Positions 6,497-14,620 of a DNA stretch of 15,939 nt are shown in pieces. A model generated the notes under the pieces. That model saw only the letters and a list, made by a program, of their open reading frames with translations. It had not been told where the DNA came from and ran no database searches. This DNA comes from JAQGMJ01 sp036271855 (GTDB lineage Bacteria > Pseudomonadota > Gammaproteobacteria > Burkholderiales > JAEUOS01): NCBI GenBank assembly GCA_036271855.1, contig DATAZV010000440.1:1-15939 (forward strand), read 5' to 3'. The translations under genes and the position numbers were made by a program. How positions within the stretch are numbered: the first letter of the stretch is position 1; each line of letters starts with the position of its first letter.

Positions 6497-7390
6497 TCAA
6501 AGCAGCCCGGCGCTGCGCATGGCATCTTCCAGCGCGGCGTGGTGCTGGTCGGACAGCGGCAGCATCGGCAGGCGCAGCGCGCCCCCCGCACGGCCCATGC
6601 GGGCCAACGCCCATTTGACCGGGATCGGATTGGCCTCGAGAAACAGCCGCTGGTGCAGCGGCAGCAATTTGTTGTTCAATTCGCGGGCGCGCGCAACATC
6701 GCCCGCAAGGCCCGCGGCGATCATCTCGTGCATCAGGCGCGGCGCGACGTTGGCGGTGACGGAAATGGTGCCGTGCCCGCCCAGCAGGGTGAATGCCAGG
6801 GCGGTGCCGTCGCAGCCGGAGAGCAGCGCGAAATCCTTTTTTCCCGCCTGCTGGAGGGCGCGCATCATCGCCGAGCCGCGCTCGATATTGTCGGTGGCGT
6901 CTTTCAGGCCGACGATGCCCGGCACTTCGGTCAGGCGCAGCACGGTCTCGTTGCTCATGTCGGCGACGGTGCGTCCCGGCACGTTGTAGAGGATCAGCGG
7001 CAGTTCGACTGCTTCGGCCTGAGCACGGAAATGGCGATACAGGCCTTCCTGGGTCGGCTTGTTGTAGTAGGGCACGACCGACAGGCAGCCGTCGACGCCC
7101 ACCGACTTGGCGTAGTGCATCAGTTCGATGGCTTCGCGGGTCGAATTGGCGCCGGTGCCGGCGACCACCGGGATGCGCCCGGCGACGTGCTCGACGGTGG
7201 TCTTGATCAGCAGGCAGTGCTCTTCGTGGTCGACCGTCGGCGATTCGCCGGTGGTGCCGACGATGACGATGCCGTCGGTACCTTCCGCGACGTGCCAGTC
7301 GATCAGGCGTTTCAAGCCGGGCAGATCAAGTGCGCCATCCTGCAACATCGGGGTCACGATCGCCACGCAACTGCCTTGAAGGAATGCCAT
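6497..7390 (-). CDS. dapA: 4-hydroxy-tetrahydrodipicolinate synthase
   Basis: This 297-residue cytoplasmic enzyme condenses pyruvate with aspartate semialdehyde, the first committed step to diaminopimelate and lysine. Catalytic features are intact: GTTGESPT (45-52, with Thr46 and Thr47), Tyr109 in VPYYNKPTQ, Tyr135 in LYNVPGRT with Arg140, and the Schiff-base lysine Lys163 in GLKDATD. GCDGTALAFTLLGG (192-205) is the usual late motif. Length is normal for the family. ATG 7390 has GAGGAC about 5 bases upstream. The gene is the head of the dapA-bamC pair, and a promoter plus small palindrome can be placed in the 96-base gap before it. Lysine-sensitive allosteric control is possible but cannot be judged from sequence alone. 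Confidence 0.97.
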   Translation of the reverse strand: MAFLQGSCVAIVTPMLQDGALDLPGLKRLIDWHVAEGTDGIVIVGTTGESPTVDHEEHCLLIKTTVEHVAGRIPVVAGTGANSTREAIELMHYAKSVGVDGCLSVVPYYNKPTQEGLYRHFRAQAEAVELPLILYNVPGRTVADMSNETVLRLTEVPGIVGLKDATDNIERGSAMMRALQQAGKKDFALLSGCDGTALAFTLLGGHGTISVTANVAPRLMHEMIAAGLAGDVARARELNNKLLPLHQRLFLEANPIPVKWALARMGRAGGALRLPMLPLSDQHHAALEDAMRSAGLL

Positions 7391-7414
7391 GCTTGTCCTC
7401 TAGCCCAGCCCTGG

Positions 7415-7434
7415 ATGAATAATCATTCATTTTA
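7415..7434 (-). promoter_or_regulatory. Candidate -10 box and overlapping palindrome upstream of dapA
   Basis: ATGAAT (7415-7420) and ATTCAT (7425-7430) form an inverted repeat with 4 central bases. A minus-strand -10 candidate TAAAAT occupies 7429-7434; no good -35 is seen at normal spacing. The palindrome would overlap the -10 and transcription start, about 25 bases before the dapA ATG, a position suited to a repressor. The regulator is unknown. Confidence 0.35.
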
Positions 7435-7486
7435 CCCCAGACCGCGCCTTTTCCGCTCCGGGCAACGGTTAAAAAACGTAACAGTG

Positions 7487-8077
7487 TCAGGCACTTTCTC
7501 CGGCAGCCAGCAACAGGGTGCCGGGTTCAACCGGCCCCCGCACGGCGGCGATGCGCTGGATGATCGCCGGCTTGGGGATTTCGGTGTAGCCGTCCTCGTA
7601 AGCCACCACCCGCAACTGCGCCGCCCGCGCCAGCGCCAGAAGCTCCCCCGGCGCCAGCAGGAAATCGGGATTCGACGGCCGCCCATAGGACTCGTTGCCC
7701 AGGCCGAAAGTTTCATAGATCAGCACCCCGCCGGGCGCCAGGCTGGCGGCGATCAGCGGCAGAATCGGGCGGAACAGGTAATTGGTGACGACCACCCCAT
7801 CGAACATGCCTTCCGCGTAAGGCCAGGGGCCCCCTTCCAGATCTGCATGGCGAACCGTGACAGCCGGGGCGCCGGACAGGCCAAGCAGCGCTTCGGCGTC
7901 GCGGTCAACCGCCTCGACCAGGCAGCCGCGGGCGGCCAGGTAGCGTACATGCCGGCCGGCGCCGCAGGCGAGATCGAGCACGCGCCCGCCCTGCCTGAGC
8001 AAAGGAGCGAAACGCGCTACCCAGTCCGAGATTTCGGTCGTATGCGTGTGCATGCCTGCCCCCGGAACCGCGCTCAT
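7487..8077 (-). CDS. Class I SAM-dependent methyltransferase, TehB/UbiE-like
   Basis: This 196-residue soluble protein has a Rossmann-type methyltransferase core. Motif I is VLDLACGAGRH (33-43), which binds S-adenosylmethionine, and the acidic end of strand 2 is Asp58 in VEAVDRD, expected to bind the ribose. The post-motif region includes FDGVVVTNYLFRP and SLAPGGVLIYETF (motif III-like). It resembles the small TehB-like methyltransferases, whose substrates are mostly unknown, so no specific substrate is proposed. ATG 8077 has only a poor ribosome site; ATG 8053 (MHTHTTEIS), preceded by a G-rich stretch, is a plausible alternative and would give 188 residues. It lies 51 bases after DUF924 and 96 bases before dapA on the same strand, so it may be in the same transcript. 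Confidence 0.85.
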   Translation of the reverse strand: MSAVPGAGMHTHTTEISDWVARFAPLLRQGGRVLDLACGAGRHVRYLAARGCLVEAVDRDAEALLGLSGAPAVTVRHADLEGGPWPYAEGMFDGVVVTNYLFRPILPLIAASLAPGGVLIYETFGLGNESYGRPSNPDFLLAPGELLALARAAQLRVVAYEDGYTEIPKPAIIQRIAAVRGPVEPGTLLLAAGESA

Positions 8078-8128
8078 CGCGGTTGTCCAATTGATGATCC
8101 AGGGCGCATTCTAGCTTGCGGGACCGGC

Positions 8129-8716
8129 CTAGAACCGCGAGCCTGGCTGCTTGAGAAAAGCCTCCTCATCCGGCGTCGAAATGCGCCCGAGGATGCGATT
8201 GCGATGCGGGAAACGGCCGAAGCGGACTATCACCTCGTGGTGCTTGCGCGCCCATTTCAGCAGTTCGTCGCGCTCCTCTCCCGCTGGCAGCGTGCCGAAC
8301 AGGCGCAGCGACTCCTCCTGGGCGGCCGCATCCTCGGCGTGTTCATAGGGCAGGTAGACGAAACCGCGCAGCACCGGCGGCAACGGCGCATCCCAGCCCC
8401 GCGCCACCATCAGGCGTGCCGCGGCCAGGGCCTGCGGGTCGCCGGCGAAAGACTCGGGCCGGCCGCGAAACATGTTGCGCGAAAATTGGTCCAGTAAAAT
8501 GATCAGCGCCAGCAGACTTTGCGCGGATTCCTGCCATTGCGCCAGGCCGCCCGCCAGGCCCTGCGCATGCAGGCCAAGAAAGCGTTCGCGCACCTGGGCA
8601 TCGAAGGCCGGCTTTTTGACGAACCAGGCCTTGCGCGCCTGGCCGTAGCCGGCCATGCCCGGCGCGCCGAACCAGAAGTCCAGCACCTCCTGCCACTGTT
8701 CTGCCGCACCGCTCAT
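8129..8716 (-). CDS. DUF924 family protein
   Basis: This 195-residue protein belongs to the DUF924 family, a set of all-helical soluble proteins with no firmly assigned reaction. Family marks are VLDFWFGAPG near the N-terminus, LLDQFSRNMFRG in the middle, FVYLPYEHAEDAAAQEESLRLF, and the C-terminal KHHEVIVRFGRFPHRNRILGR followed by STPDEEAFL. Length is usual for the family and all conserved blocks are intact. I chose ATG 8716 because the family N-terminus ('...VLDFWFG') fits; in-frame sequence further upstream runs through the neighbouring SDR gene. It is the first of five minus-strand genes and is divergent from an SDR gene, with 49 bases between the starts that must hold both promoters or a leaderless start. 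I cannot say more about its job. Confidence 0.9.
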   Translation of the reverse strand: MSGAAEQWQEVLDFWFGAPGMAGYGQARKAWFVKKPAFDAQVRERFLGLHAQGLAGGLAQWQESAQSLLALIILLDQFSRNMFRGRPESFAGDPQALAAARLMVARGWDAPLPPVLRGFVYLPYEHAEDAAAQEESLRLFGTLPAGEERDELLKWARKHHEVIVRFGRFPHRNRILGRISTPDEEAFLKQPGSRF

Positions 8717-8765
8717 GGTCCACTCATTACAATGTCGCCCTCCGTCATGATAAGCGAGCGCTCCG

Positions 8766-9533
8766 ATGCCCTCCCCCCTGTTTGACCTGACCGGCAAGAC
8801 CGCGCTGATCACCGGCTCCACCAAGGGCATCGGCCGCGCCATTGCCGAGCACCTGGCCCGCGCCGGAGCGCAGGTGGTGATTTCCAGCCGCAAGGCGCAG
8901 GCCTGCGAGGAGGTCAAGGGCGAGTTCGATGCGCAGGGCCTTTCCGCCGTCGCCATCCCCTGCAACGTGGCGCAAAAGGCGGAACTGGAAAACCTGGTGG
9001 CGCGCACCATGGCGGCCTACGGACGCATCGACATCCTGGTCTGCAATGCAGCCGCCAACCCGGTGTATGGCCCCACCGCCAGCGCCTCGGACGAGGCCTT
9101 CGACAAGATCATGGCCACCAACATCAAGGGCAACTGGCAGCTGTGCAACATGGTGATTCCACAGATGGCCGAGCGTGGCGACGGCGCGGTGATCATCGTC
9201 TCCTCGATCGCGGCGCTGAAGGGCAACGGCATGATCGGCCTGTACGGCGTGTCGAAGGCGGCCGATGCGGCCCTCGCCCGCAACCTGGCGGTCGAATGGG
9301 GGCCGCACAACGTGCGGGTCAATGCCATCGCCCCCGGGCTGGTGCAGACCGACTTCGCCCGCGCCCTCTGGGAAGACGAAGAACGGCGTGGCCAGCGCGA
9401 GGCGCAGACGCCGCTGCGGCGCCTGGGCCAGCCGGAGGACATCGCCGGGCTGGCGGTGCTGCTGGCCTCGCGCGCCGGCGCTTTCATCACCGGGCAGATG
9501 ATCGTCGCCGATGGGGGCGTTACCATCGCCTAG
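8766..9533 (+). CDS. Short-chain dehydrogenase/reductase, FabG-like
   Basis: This 255-residue classical SDR is an NAD(P)-dependent oxidoreductase. The cofactor motif TGSTKGIG covers 16-23, NAA (94-96) replaces the usual NNAG start, and the catalytic set is Ser147, Tyr160 and Lys164 (YGVSK). The following AVEWGPHNVRVNAIAPGLVQTDF (175-197) and the C-terminal FITGQMIVADGG (240-251) are typical of FabG-like and secondary-alcohol SDRs. Arg42 in SSRK after strand 2 suggests NADP(H), by family rule only. The substrate is not determined; relatives work on 3-oxoacyl thioesters, sugars and alcohols. It is divergent from the DUF924 gene and stands alone on the plus strand, with more than 200 bases before the next plausible coding start. 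Confidence 0.92.
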   Translation: MPSPLFDLTGKTALITGSTKGIGRAIAEHLARAGAQVVISSRKAQACEEVKGEFDAQGLSAVAIPCNVAQKAELENLVARTMAAYGRIDILVCNAAANPVYGPTASASDEAFDKIMATNIKGNWQLCNMVIPQMAERGDGAVIIVSSIAALKGNGMIGLYGVSKAADAALARNLAVEWGPHNVRVNAIAPGLVQTDFARALWEDEERRGQREAQTPLRRLGQPEDIAGLAVLLASRAGAFITGQMIVADGGVTIA

Positions 9534-9771
9534 GAGCGATTCATGCCAAATCCAAGGTACCTGCCGGCGCCGTATATCCCGCAACCAAACGGGCGATTCC
9601 GCTGGCATATCCCGGATGTTTCGCGCGGGAACCCCGAATATTGATTAAACTGGCGTCCAAAGCCCAATGTGCGCAGCCGTGGCCGGCCGCTCCAGCACGC
9701 AGACACCCACGCCAGGCCCACGGATCGTGCCGCAAAGATTTAGCCTGATTACGCCGCCAGAAACCGTCAAC

Positions 9772-11535
9772 GTGAAACTTCGCCGCCGCTCTGCCGTGAG
9801 CCTGGGCCTATGCGCCGGCATGGTCACGCTCGGCGCCCGGGCGGCGGACAATTCGCTGGCCGGCTCCTGGTGGGACGCGATGCTGGTCGGGCTGGTCGCG
9901 GTGGTCGCCATCGTTGCCCTGGCCACCCTGCTGGCGCGCAGCCGCGCCAAGGTGCGCGTGCTGGAAATCGCGCAGCGCCACGGGCCGCTCACCACCACCA
10001 GCCCGGAAATGCTCACCGGCGGCATGCCCGAGCTAAACGAGAGCTGGTCGGGCGTGCTGCGCGAAATCACCCTGTCCGGCCACGACATGTTCTGGGAAAG
10101 CGAAGAGCGCCACCGCTATACCCAGGTCTATACCCGCGACACCGCCTTCGGCCGCAACGATTTCGAGTGGATGAAGGGCAAGGCGCCCTGGGAACTGCCG
10201 TCGATCGGCGTTTCCGCGGTCGACTGGAGCCGGATGCAGGGCGAGATGGATGCGCACCGGGCCTTTCACGATTTTGTCGTCGGCCGGGTCGACCAGCGCG
10301 GCCGGCTGCGCTATGGCGCCATCAGCGGCGTGCCGGTGGCCGACCGCGACGGTGTGTTCTCCGGCTACCGCGGCGCCAGCCGCGACGTCACCCTGGTGCG
10401 CCAGGCGCAGGTGCAACTGGAGATCAAGGACGCGGTCACCCGCATTCTCGCCAGCCACGGCCGCCTGTCGGAGGCGATGCCCGGGATTCTCGAATCAATT
10501 TGCAAACCCCTAGGATGGCTGTACGGCGCGCGCTGGATGCGCGATCCTAGAGACGGCGCGCTGGTTTGCGGCGAAATCTGGGCCGCGCCGGTGGCCCAGC
10601 CGCTGGCCGACGACTCGCGGGCGCGCCGCCTGCCGTGCATCCGCGAAGACCTGCTGGGCGTGGCCTGGCACACCCAGGCGATTTCCTGGATGAGCGATGC
10701 GCCGCGCGATGCGCACTTCGTGCGTTCCACCGCCGCCGCCGAGTCCAACCTGCACGCCGCATTCGCCTTTCCGGTGCTGGTGCAGGGCGACGTGGTGTGC
10801 CTGCTCGAACTGTTCGGCCCGCACGTGCAGCAGATGGACGATTTCATCGACTCCATCGCCCAGTCCGTCGGCAGCCAGATTTCGCTGTTCTGGCTGCGCC
10901 GCGAGGCCGAGGCGCGCCTCACCTACGCCGCCACCCACGACGCCCTGACCGGCCTGCGCAACCGCCTGGCGTTCAACGCCGAGCTGGAAAAAGCGGTGGC
11001 CCGCGCGCGCCGCAACGAGTGGCGCGCGGCGCTGCTGTTCATCGACCTCGACGGCTTCAAGCTGGTCAACGACACCATGGGGCATGCCGCCGGCGACACC
11101 TTGCTGATCGGCACCGCCAAGCGATTGAAGGCGACGGTGCGCGCCAGCGACACCGTGGCGCGCCTTGGAGGCGACGAATTCGTGGTGCTGCTGGAGCAAG
11201 CCGGCAGCGACGGCGACATCGCCGACGTCGCCCACAAGCTGGCGCGGGTGCTCAACATGCCCTACACCGAGTTCAACGAGACTTCGCCGGTGGCGGCCTC
11301 TATCGGCATCGCGATTTTCCCGGTCGATGCCGGCGAGCCGCTGGAACTGCTGGCGCGTGCCGACAGCGCCATGTACAAGGCGAAGGAATCGACCGGCAGC
11401 CGCGTCGTGTTCTACCGCCCGCCGGCCAACGAGCGCGCCGCCTACAACCGCGCCGCCGAAGCGCGCGCCGCGCTCGAAGAAGGCGACGACGACGATCTCG
11501 CCGGCGAGTCCTCCGGACCCAGTACCGGGGTCTAG
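9772..11535 (+). CDS. Membrane-anchored diguanylate cyclase with PAS and GAF domains
   Basis: With the GTG start at 9772 this is a 587-residue protein that makes cyclic di-GMP from two GTP. The N-terminus MKLRRRSAVSLGLCAGMVTLGARAAD looks like a signal or signal-anchor sequence, followed by a membrane helix (about 36-57). A PAS-like domain lies at about 100-205 (HDMFWESEERHRY through YRGASRDVT), a GAF-like domain at about 215-375, and a GGDEF domain at about 383-550. The active-site motif GGDEF is intact at 466-470 and the inhibitory site RxxD is present at 457-460, so an active, product-inhibited cyclase is expected. There is no EAL domain. An ATG at 9667 would add 35 residues rich in Pro and Thr with no ribosome site, so I prefer 9772, but neither start has a clear Shine-Dalgarno. 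The signal sensed is unknown. Confidence 0.9.
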   Translation: MKLRRRSAVSLGLCAGMVTLGARAADNSLAGSWWDAMLVGLVAVVAIVALATLLARSRAKVRVLEIAQRHGPLTTTSPEMLTGGMPELNESWSGVLREITLSGHDMFWESEERHRYTQVYTRDTAFGRNDFEWMKGKAPWELPSIGVSAVDWSRMQGEMDAHRAFHDFVVGRVDQRGRLRYGAISGVPVADRDGVFSGYRGASRDVTLVRQAQVQLEIKDAVTRILASHGRLSEAMPGILESICKPLGWLYGARWMRDPRDGALVCGEIWAAPVAQPLADDSRARRLPCIREDLLGVAWHTQAISWMSDAPRDAHFVRSTAAAESNLHAAFAFPVLVQGDVVCLLELFGPHVQQMDDFIDSIAQSVGSQISLFWLRREAEARLTYAATHDALTGLRNRLAFNAELEKAVARARRNEWRAALLFIDLDGFKLVNDTMGHAAGDTLLIGTAKRLKATVRASDTVARLGGDEFVVLLEQAGSDGDIADVAHKLARVLNMPYTEFNETSPVAASIGIAIFPVDAGEPLELLARADSAMYKAKESTGSRVVFYRPPANERAAYNRAAEARAALEEGDDDDLAGESSGPSTGV

Positions 11536-11721
11536 GCCCGCCCGCGGGCCGCGCCGCAAACGTGGTGGCGGAAAAGAAGCGTTTTTGCGTGCCTATTGGG
11601 CGCTTTGCCGCCGCGAGGCGACGCTACCATGCCGATAGCCGGTCCCTTACGGCAGTCCCTTAGGGCATTCCCACGGCAGTTCGCGCGGCTTGTGGCCATA
11701 AATTTATTTATCACTCAGATC

Positions 11722-13338
11722 ATGACTATCGCCAGACGCCTGCAACTCCTGATCGCATTATCGATCTTCAGCATTCTTGTCCTTTGCGGCTATTCCCTCT
11801 CGCAGCTCAAGTCGGTGGGTGAACGCGGCCAGTTCGTCATCGACAACACCCTGCCGAGCTATGAAGACCTGTTCGTCGCGGCCGGCAGCGCCCGCCTGGT
11901 GGGCGTGTTGACCTACAAGCACATGCTCTATAACGACGCCGCCGGCATGGCGGCGATCGAGCAGGAAATGGCCAACGCGCGCAAGACCCTGACCGAGAGC
12001 GTCGACAAATACCAGAAAGACCTGGTCGCCAACGACGACGACAAGCGCGCCATCGCAGCCGTGCAACAGTCCGTACAGGCCTATATGACGGTGGTCGACC
12101 GTGGCCTGGCCCTCTCGCGCGCCGGCAAGAAGGACGAAGCGCGCGACTATTTCCACGAGAACCGCGCCCTCGCCGGCAAGGTGGCCGCCGCCATCGACGC
12201 CGACATCAAGATCAATCGCGACGTCGGCCTGGACTTCAGCAAAACCAGCCGCGCCTTGTACGAACGCGCGCTGTTGTTGCTGTGCATCGGCGGCGCCATC
12301 GCCGCCCTGCTCTCCGCGACCCTGGGCTACCTGACCTATCGCGCCGCCGTCGGCTCGCTCAACGGCATGCGCGACGCAGTCGACAATATTTCCAGCAGCC
12401 TTGATTTCACCCTGCGCTCGCCGGTGCTGCGCCAGGACGAGGTCGGCGAAACCGCCGTCGCCTTCAACCGCCTGATCGAGAAGATGCAGGGCAGCCTGTC
12501 TTCGATCCACGAAAAGTCCGGCCACGTCAACGGCGCCGCCACCGGGCTGGCCACCGCCGCCAACCAGGTGTCGACCAGTTCTTCCTACCAGAGCGACGCC
12601 GCCGCCAGCATGGCCGCCTCGGTCGAGGAAATGACCGTCAGCATCAACCAGGTCGCCACCCGCGCCTCCGAGACCAATGACCTGGTCGAAGTCGCCGGCC
12701 GCGCCGCCGTCGACGGCGAAAAGGTGATCGGCGATGCGGTCGAGGAAATCCACGCGATTGCCCGCACCATCGAGCAGACCTCGCGCGACATCGCCGAACT
12801 GGAACAGAACAGCAAACAGATCAACGCCGTCGTCACGGTGATCCGCGAAGTGGCGGACCAGACCAACCTGCTGGCGCTGAACGCCGCCATCGAAGCAGCG
12901 CGCGCCGGCGAACAGGGCCGCGGTTTCGCCGTGGTGGCCGACGAAGTGAGAAAGCTGGCCGAGCGCACCGCCTCCTCGACCCAGGAAATCGCGCAAAGCA
13001 TCGCCGCCATGCAGGTCAGCGCACAGGCCAGCGTGAAGGCGATGGCCGAAGTTTCGCACCACGTTGAAAAGGGCGTGACCCATGCCCAGGCCGCCAGCCA
13101 GGCGATCACCCAGATCGGCCAGAGCACCCGCGACTCGGTCAAGGCGGTGGTCGAGATCAACGACACCATCCGCGAGCAGAGCACGGCCATGACCAGCATC
13201 GCCCAGCAGGTGGAAAAGATCGCGCAAATGACCGAAGAGAACAGCGCCGCCGCCAGCACCACCGCCGGCACCGCGCGCGAGCTCGATACGATCGCCAGCA
13301 ACATGCAGCAGGTGGTTGCGGAATTCAAGATCGCTTAA
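11722..13338 (+). CDS. Methyl-accepting chemotaxis protein
   Basis: This 538-residue transmembrane chemoreceptor has a first membrane helix at about 8-28, a periplasmic helical ligand-binding region at about 30-182 (four-helix-bundle type, MCP_4HB), a second membrane helix at about 183-206, a HAMP linker at about 207-262, and a long cytoplasmic coiled coil. The hairpin tip EVADQTNLLALNAAIEAARAGEQGRGFAVVADEVRKLAERT (residues 376-416, shown here by its key parts) is intact and is where CheA and CheW bind. The C-terminus ends AEFKIA and has no CheR/CheB docking pentapeptide, so adaptation would rely on other receptors. ATG 11722 is chosen because the membrane helix begins right after it; the frame is open to 11596 but that part looks non-coding. 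The gene follows a diguanylate cyclase, so motility and sessility signalling are neighbours. Confidence 0.92.
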   Translation: MTIARRLQLLIALSIFSILVLCGYSLSQLKSVGERGQFVIDNTLPSYEDLFVAAGSARLVGVLTYKHMLYNDAAGMAAIEQEMANARKTLTESVDKYQKDLVANDDDKRAIAAVQQSVQAYMTVVDRGLALSRAGKKDEARDYFHENRALAGKVAAAIDADIKINRDVGLDFSKTSRALYERALLLLCIGGAIAALLSATLGYLTYRAAVGSLNGMRDAVDNISSSLDFTLRSPVLRQDEVGETAVAFNRLIEKMQGSLSSIHEKSGHVNGAATGLATAANQVSTSSSYQSDAAASMAASVEEMTVSINQVATRASETNDLVEVAGRAAVDGEKVIGDAVEEIHAIARTIEQTSRDIAELEQNSKQINAVVTVIREVADQTNLLALNAAIEAARAGEQGRGFAVVADEVRKLAERTASSTQEIAQSIAAMQVSAQASVKAMAEVSHHVEKGVTHAQAASQAITQIGQSTRDSVKAVVEINDTIREQSTAMTSIAQQVEKIAQMTEENSAAASTTAGTARELDTIASNMQQVVAEFKIA

Positions 13339-13379
13339 GCGGCTCTTGTATCCGCCCGGCTGCGCTGCGGCCGGAAAAA

Positions 13380-13408
13380 GAAACGGCCGCTGTTGCGGCC
13401 GTTTTCTA
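13380..13408. terminator. Bidirectional intrinsic terminator after the chemoreceptor
   Basis: AAACGGCCGC (13381-13390) pairs perfectly with GCGGCCGTTT (13395-13404) around a TGTT tetraloop, followed by T-rich sequence. The A-run at the left end supplies a U-run on the other strand. It separates the converging chemoreceptor and Bug-protein genes. Confidence 0.88.
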
Positions 13409-13455
13409 TTTCACCTGGTCTTGCGGACGGCTCCTGGCGCATCCGCGTCGCGCGC

Positions 13456-14406
13456 TCAGTCGGCGTGGATCCCGGCCTTCTTGATGAACGGAATCCAGCG
13501 CTCAAAGTCCTGGTTCACGCGAGCCTGGAAGGCCGCCGTATTGAGGGGCTTGCTCATGCCGGCCTCCGAAAGCTTGGAAGACACGTCGGGCGAATTGGCA
13601 ACGCCGAGAATCGCGCTCTCGAGTTGCGCACGCACCGCCGGCGGCGTGCCGGCGGGGGCGAAGATGCCGTACCAGTTGGTCATCTGCAATTGCGGCACGC
13701 CGGCTTCGATATTGCTGGGTACGTTGGGCAGCTTGGGCGAACGCTTGGTGTCGAAAATCACCAGGGCCTTGAGGCGGTTGTCCTTGACGTAGGGCGCCAG
13801 CACCGGCACGTCGGCATTCAGGAAGTCGATGGTGCCGGCCATCAGGTCGGTCAGCGCCGGACCGGCGCCGCGATACGGCACGTGGGTGAAATGGGTGCCG
13901 TAGGCGCTGTTGAGCATCTCCACGCCGATGTGCATGGTCGAGCCGATGCCCGACGAGCCGTAGCTGTACTTCGCGCCGGCCTTGCCCTTGGCGATCAGGT
14001 CGGCGACGCTTGTGACTTCCAGGTTGTTGCGCGTCACCAGCAGGGTCTGCACCTCGCCCACCATGACGATGGGTTCAAGCTCCTTGCGCGGGTCGTAGGG
14101 AATGTTGGCGACGGTGCCCGCGGCCATCACAAAACTCGAGGAAGCCAGCAGCAGGGTGAGGCCGTCGGGCGCCGATTTGGCGACGAAGCCCGCGCCGATG
14201 GTGCCGCCGACGCCGCCGCGATTGTCGATGATCACCGTCTTGTTCAGCGCTGCCGCCAGGCCCGGCTGCAGCACCCGCCCGACCATGTCGACCGGACCGC
14301 CGGCGGCGAAGGGCACGACGATCTTGACCGTATCGGCGGCCAGCGCCGTTGCCGGCGCCGCGGCCAGCAACACAGAGACCAGCAGGCATTTTTTCCAGGC
14401 GTTCAT
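13456..14406 (-). CDS. Bug family periplasmic substrate-binding protein (TctC-like)
   Basis: This 316-residue exported protein is a Bug/TctC-type binding protein of tripartite tricarboxylate transporters. The signal peptide MNAWKKCLLVSVLLAAAPATALA is cleaved at ALA before Ala24. Family marks are IVVPFAAGGPVDMVGRVL, the first-lobe loop DNRGGVGGTIGA, AKSAPDGLTLLLAS, YGSSGIGSTMHIGVEML and VPYRGAGPALTDLMAGTIDF, all intact; length is typical. ATG 14406 has GGAGTGGAAG just upstream. Bug proteins are greatly expanded in Burkholderiales and most are orphans. No tctA or tctB membrane gene is visible here, so this one would either share a distant TctAB permease or act as a sensor. The ligand is probably a carboxylate, by family only. 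Confidence 0.92.
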   Translation of the reverse strand: MNAWKKCLLVSVLLAAAPATALAADTVKIVVPFAAGGPVDMVGRVLQPGLAAALNKTVIIDNRGGVGGTIGAGFVAKSAPDGLTLLLASSSFVMAAGTVANIPYDPRKELEPIVMVGEVQTLLVTRNNLEVTSVADLIAKGKAGAKYSYGSSGIGSTMHIGVEMLNSAYGTHFTHVPYRGAGPALTDLMAGTIDFLNADVPVLAPYVKDNRLKALVIFDTKRSPKLPNVPSNIEAGVPQLQMTNWYGIFAPAGTPPAVRAQLESAILGVANSPDVSSKLSEAGMSKPLNTAAFQARVNQDFERWIPFIKKAGIHAD

Positions 14407-14499
14407 CTTCCACTCCGCGTCGTCAGACCAGCACCGCGCGAAGCGCGCGGCGGCGCGAAGCGTACGTCAGGGCATGCGGTGGAGTCAATCGGCGTTGCG

Positions 14500-14514
14500 G
14501 AAACTCAGAGTTTC
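14500..14514. repeat. 15-base inverted repeat upstream of the Bug gene
   Basis: GAAACTC and GAGTTTC flank a single A, giving a perfect dyad about 95 bases before the Bug-protein start codon. It lies in the 214-base gap between the SDR end and the Bug gene. It could be a small operator; apart from a short T-run to its right I see nothing else in this gap. Confidence 0.35.
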
Positions 14515-14620
14515 GATTTTTCGCGGCGCCAGTGCCCGCGGGCGGCGAACCAGCCCGGGCTCCCGCGCCTGCTTGAATCAGGGTCGCGGGAAACGCCGGG
14601 GAAATATGCCCGTGCTTACC

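Noticed and set aside
11535..11550. GGCCCG/CGGGCC hairpin directly after the diguanylate cyclase
   Set aside because: It has a short stem and no T-tract, so it is not a convincing terminator in DNA this GC-rich.
11631..11638. GCCGATAG, close to the flagellar sigma-28 -10 box, upstream of the chemoreceptor
   Set aside because: The matching -35 (TAAAGTTT-like) is absent: the expected position near 11612 reads CGCGAGGC.
11758..13227. 489-codon minus-strand frame opposite the chemoreceptor
   Set aside because: It is a shadow of the helical repeats of the chemoreceptor, rich in Gly, Asp and His, with no recognisable domain.
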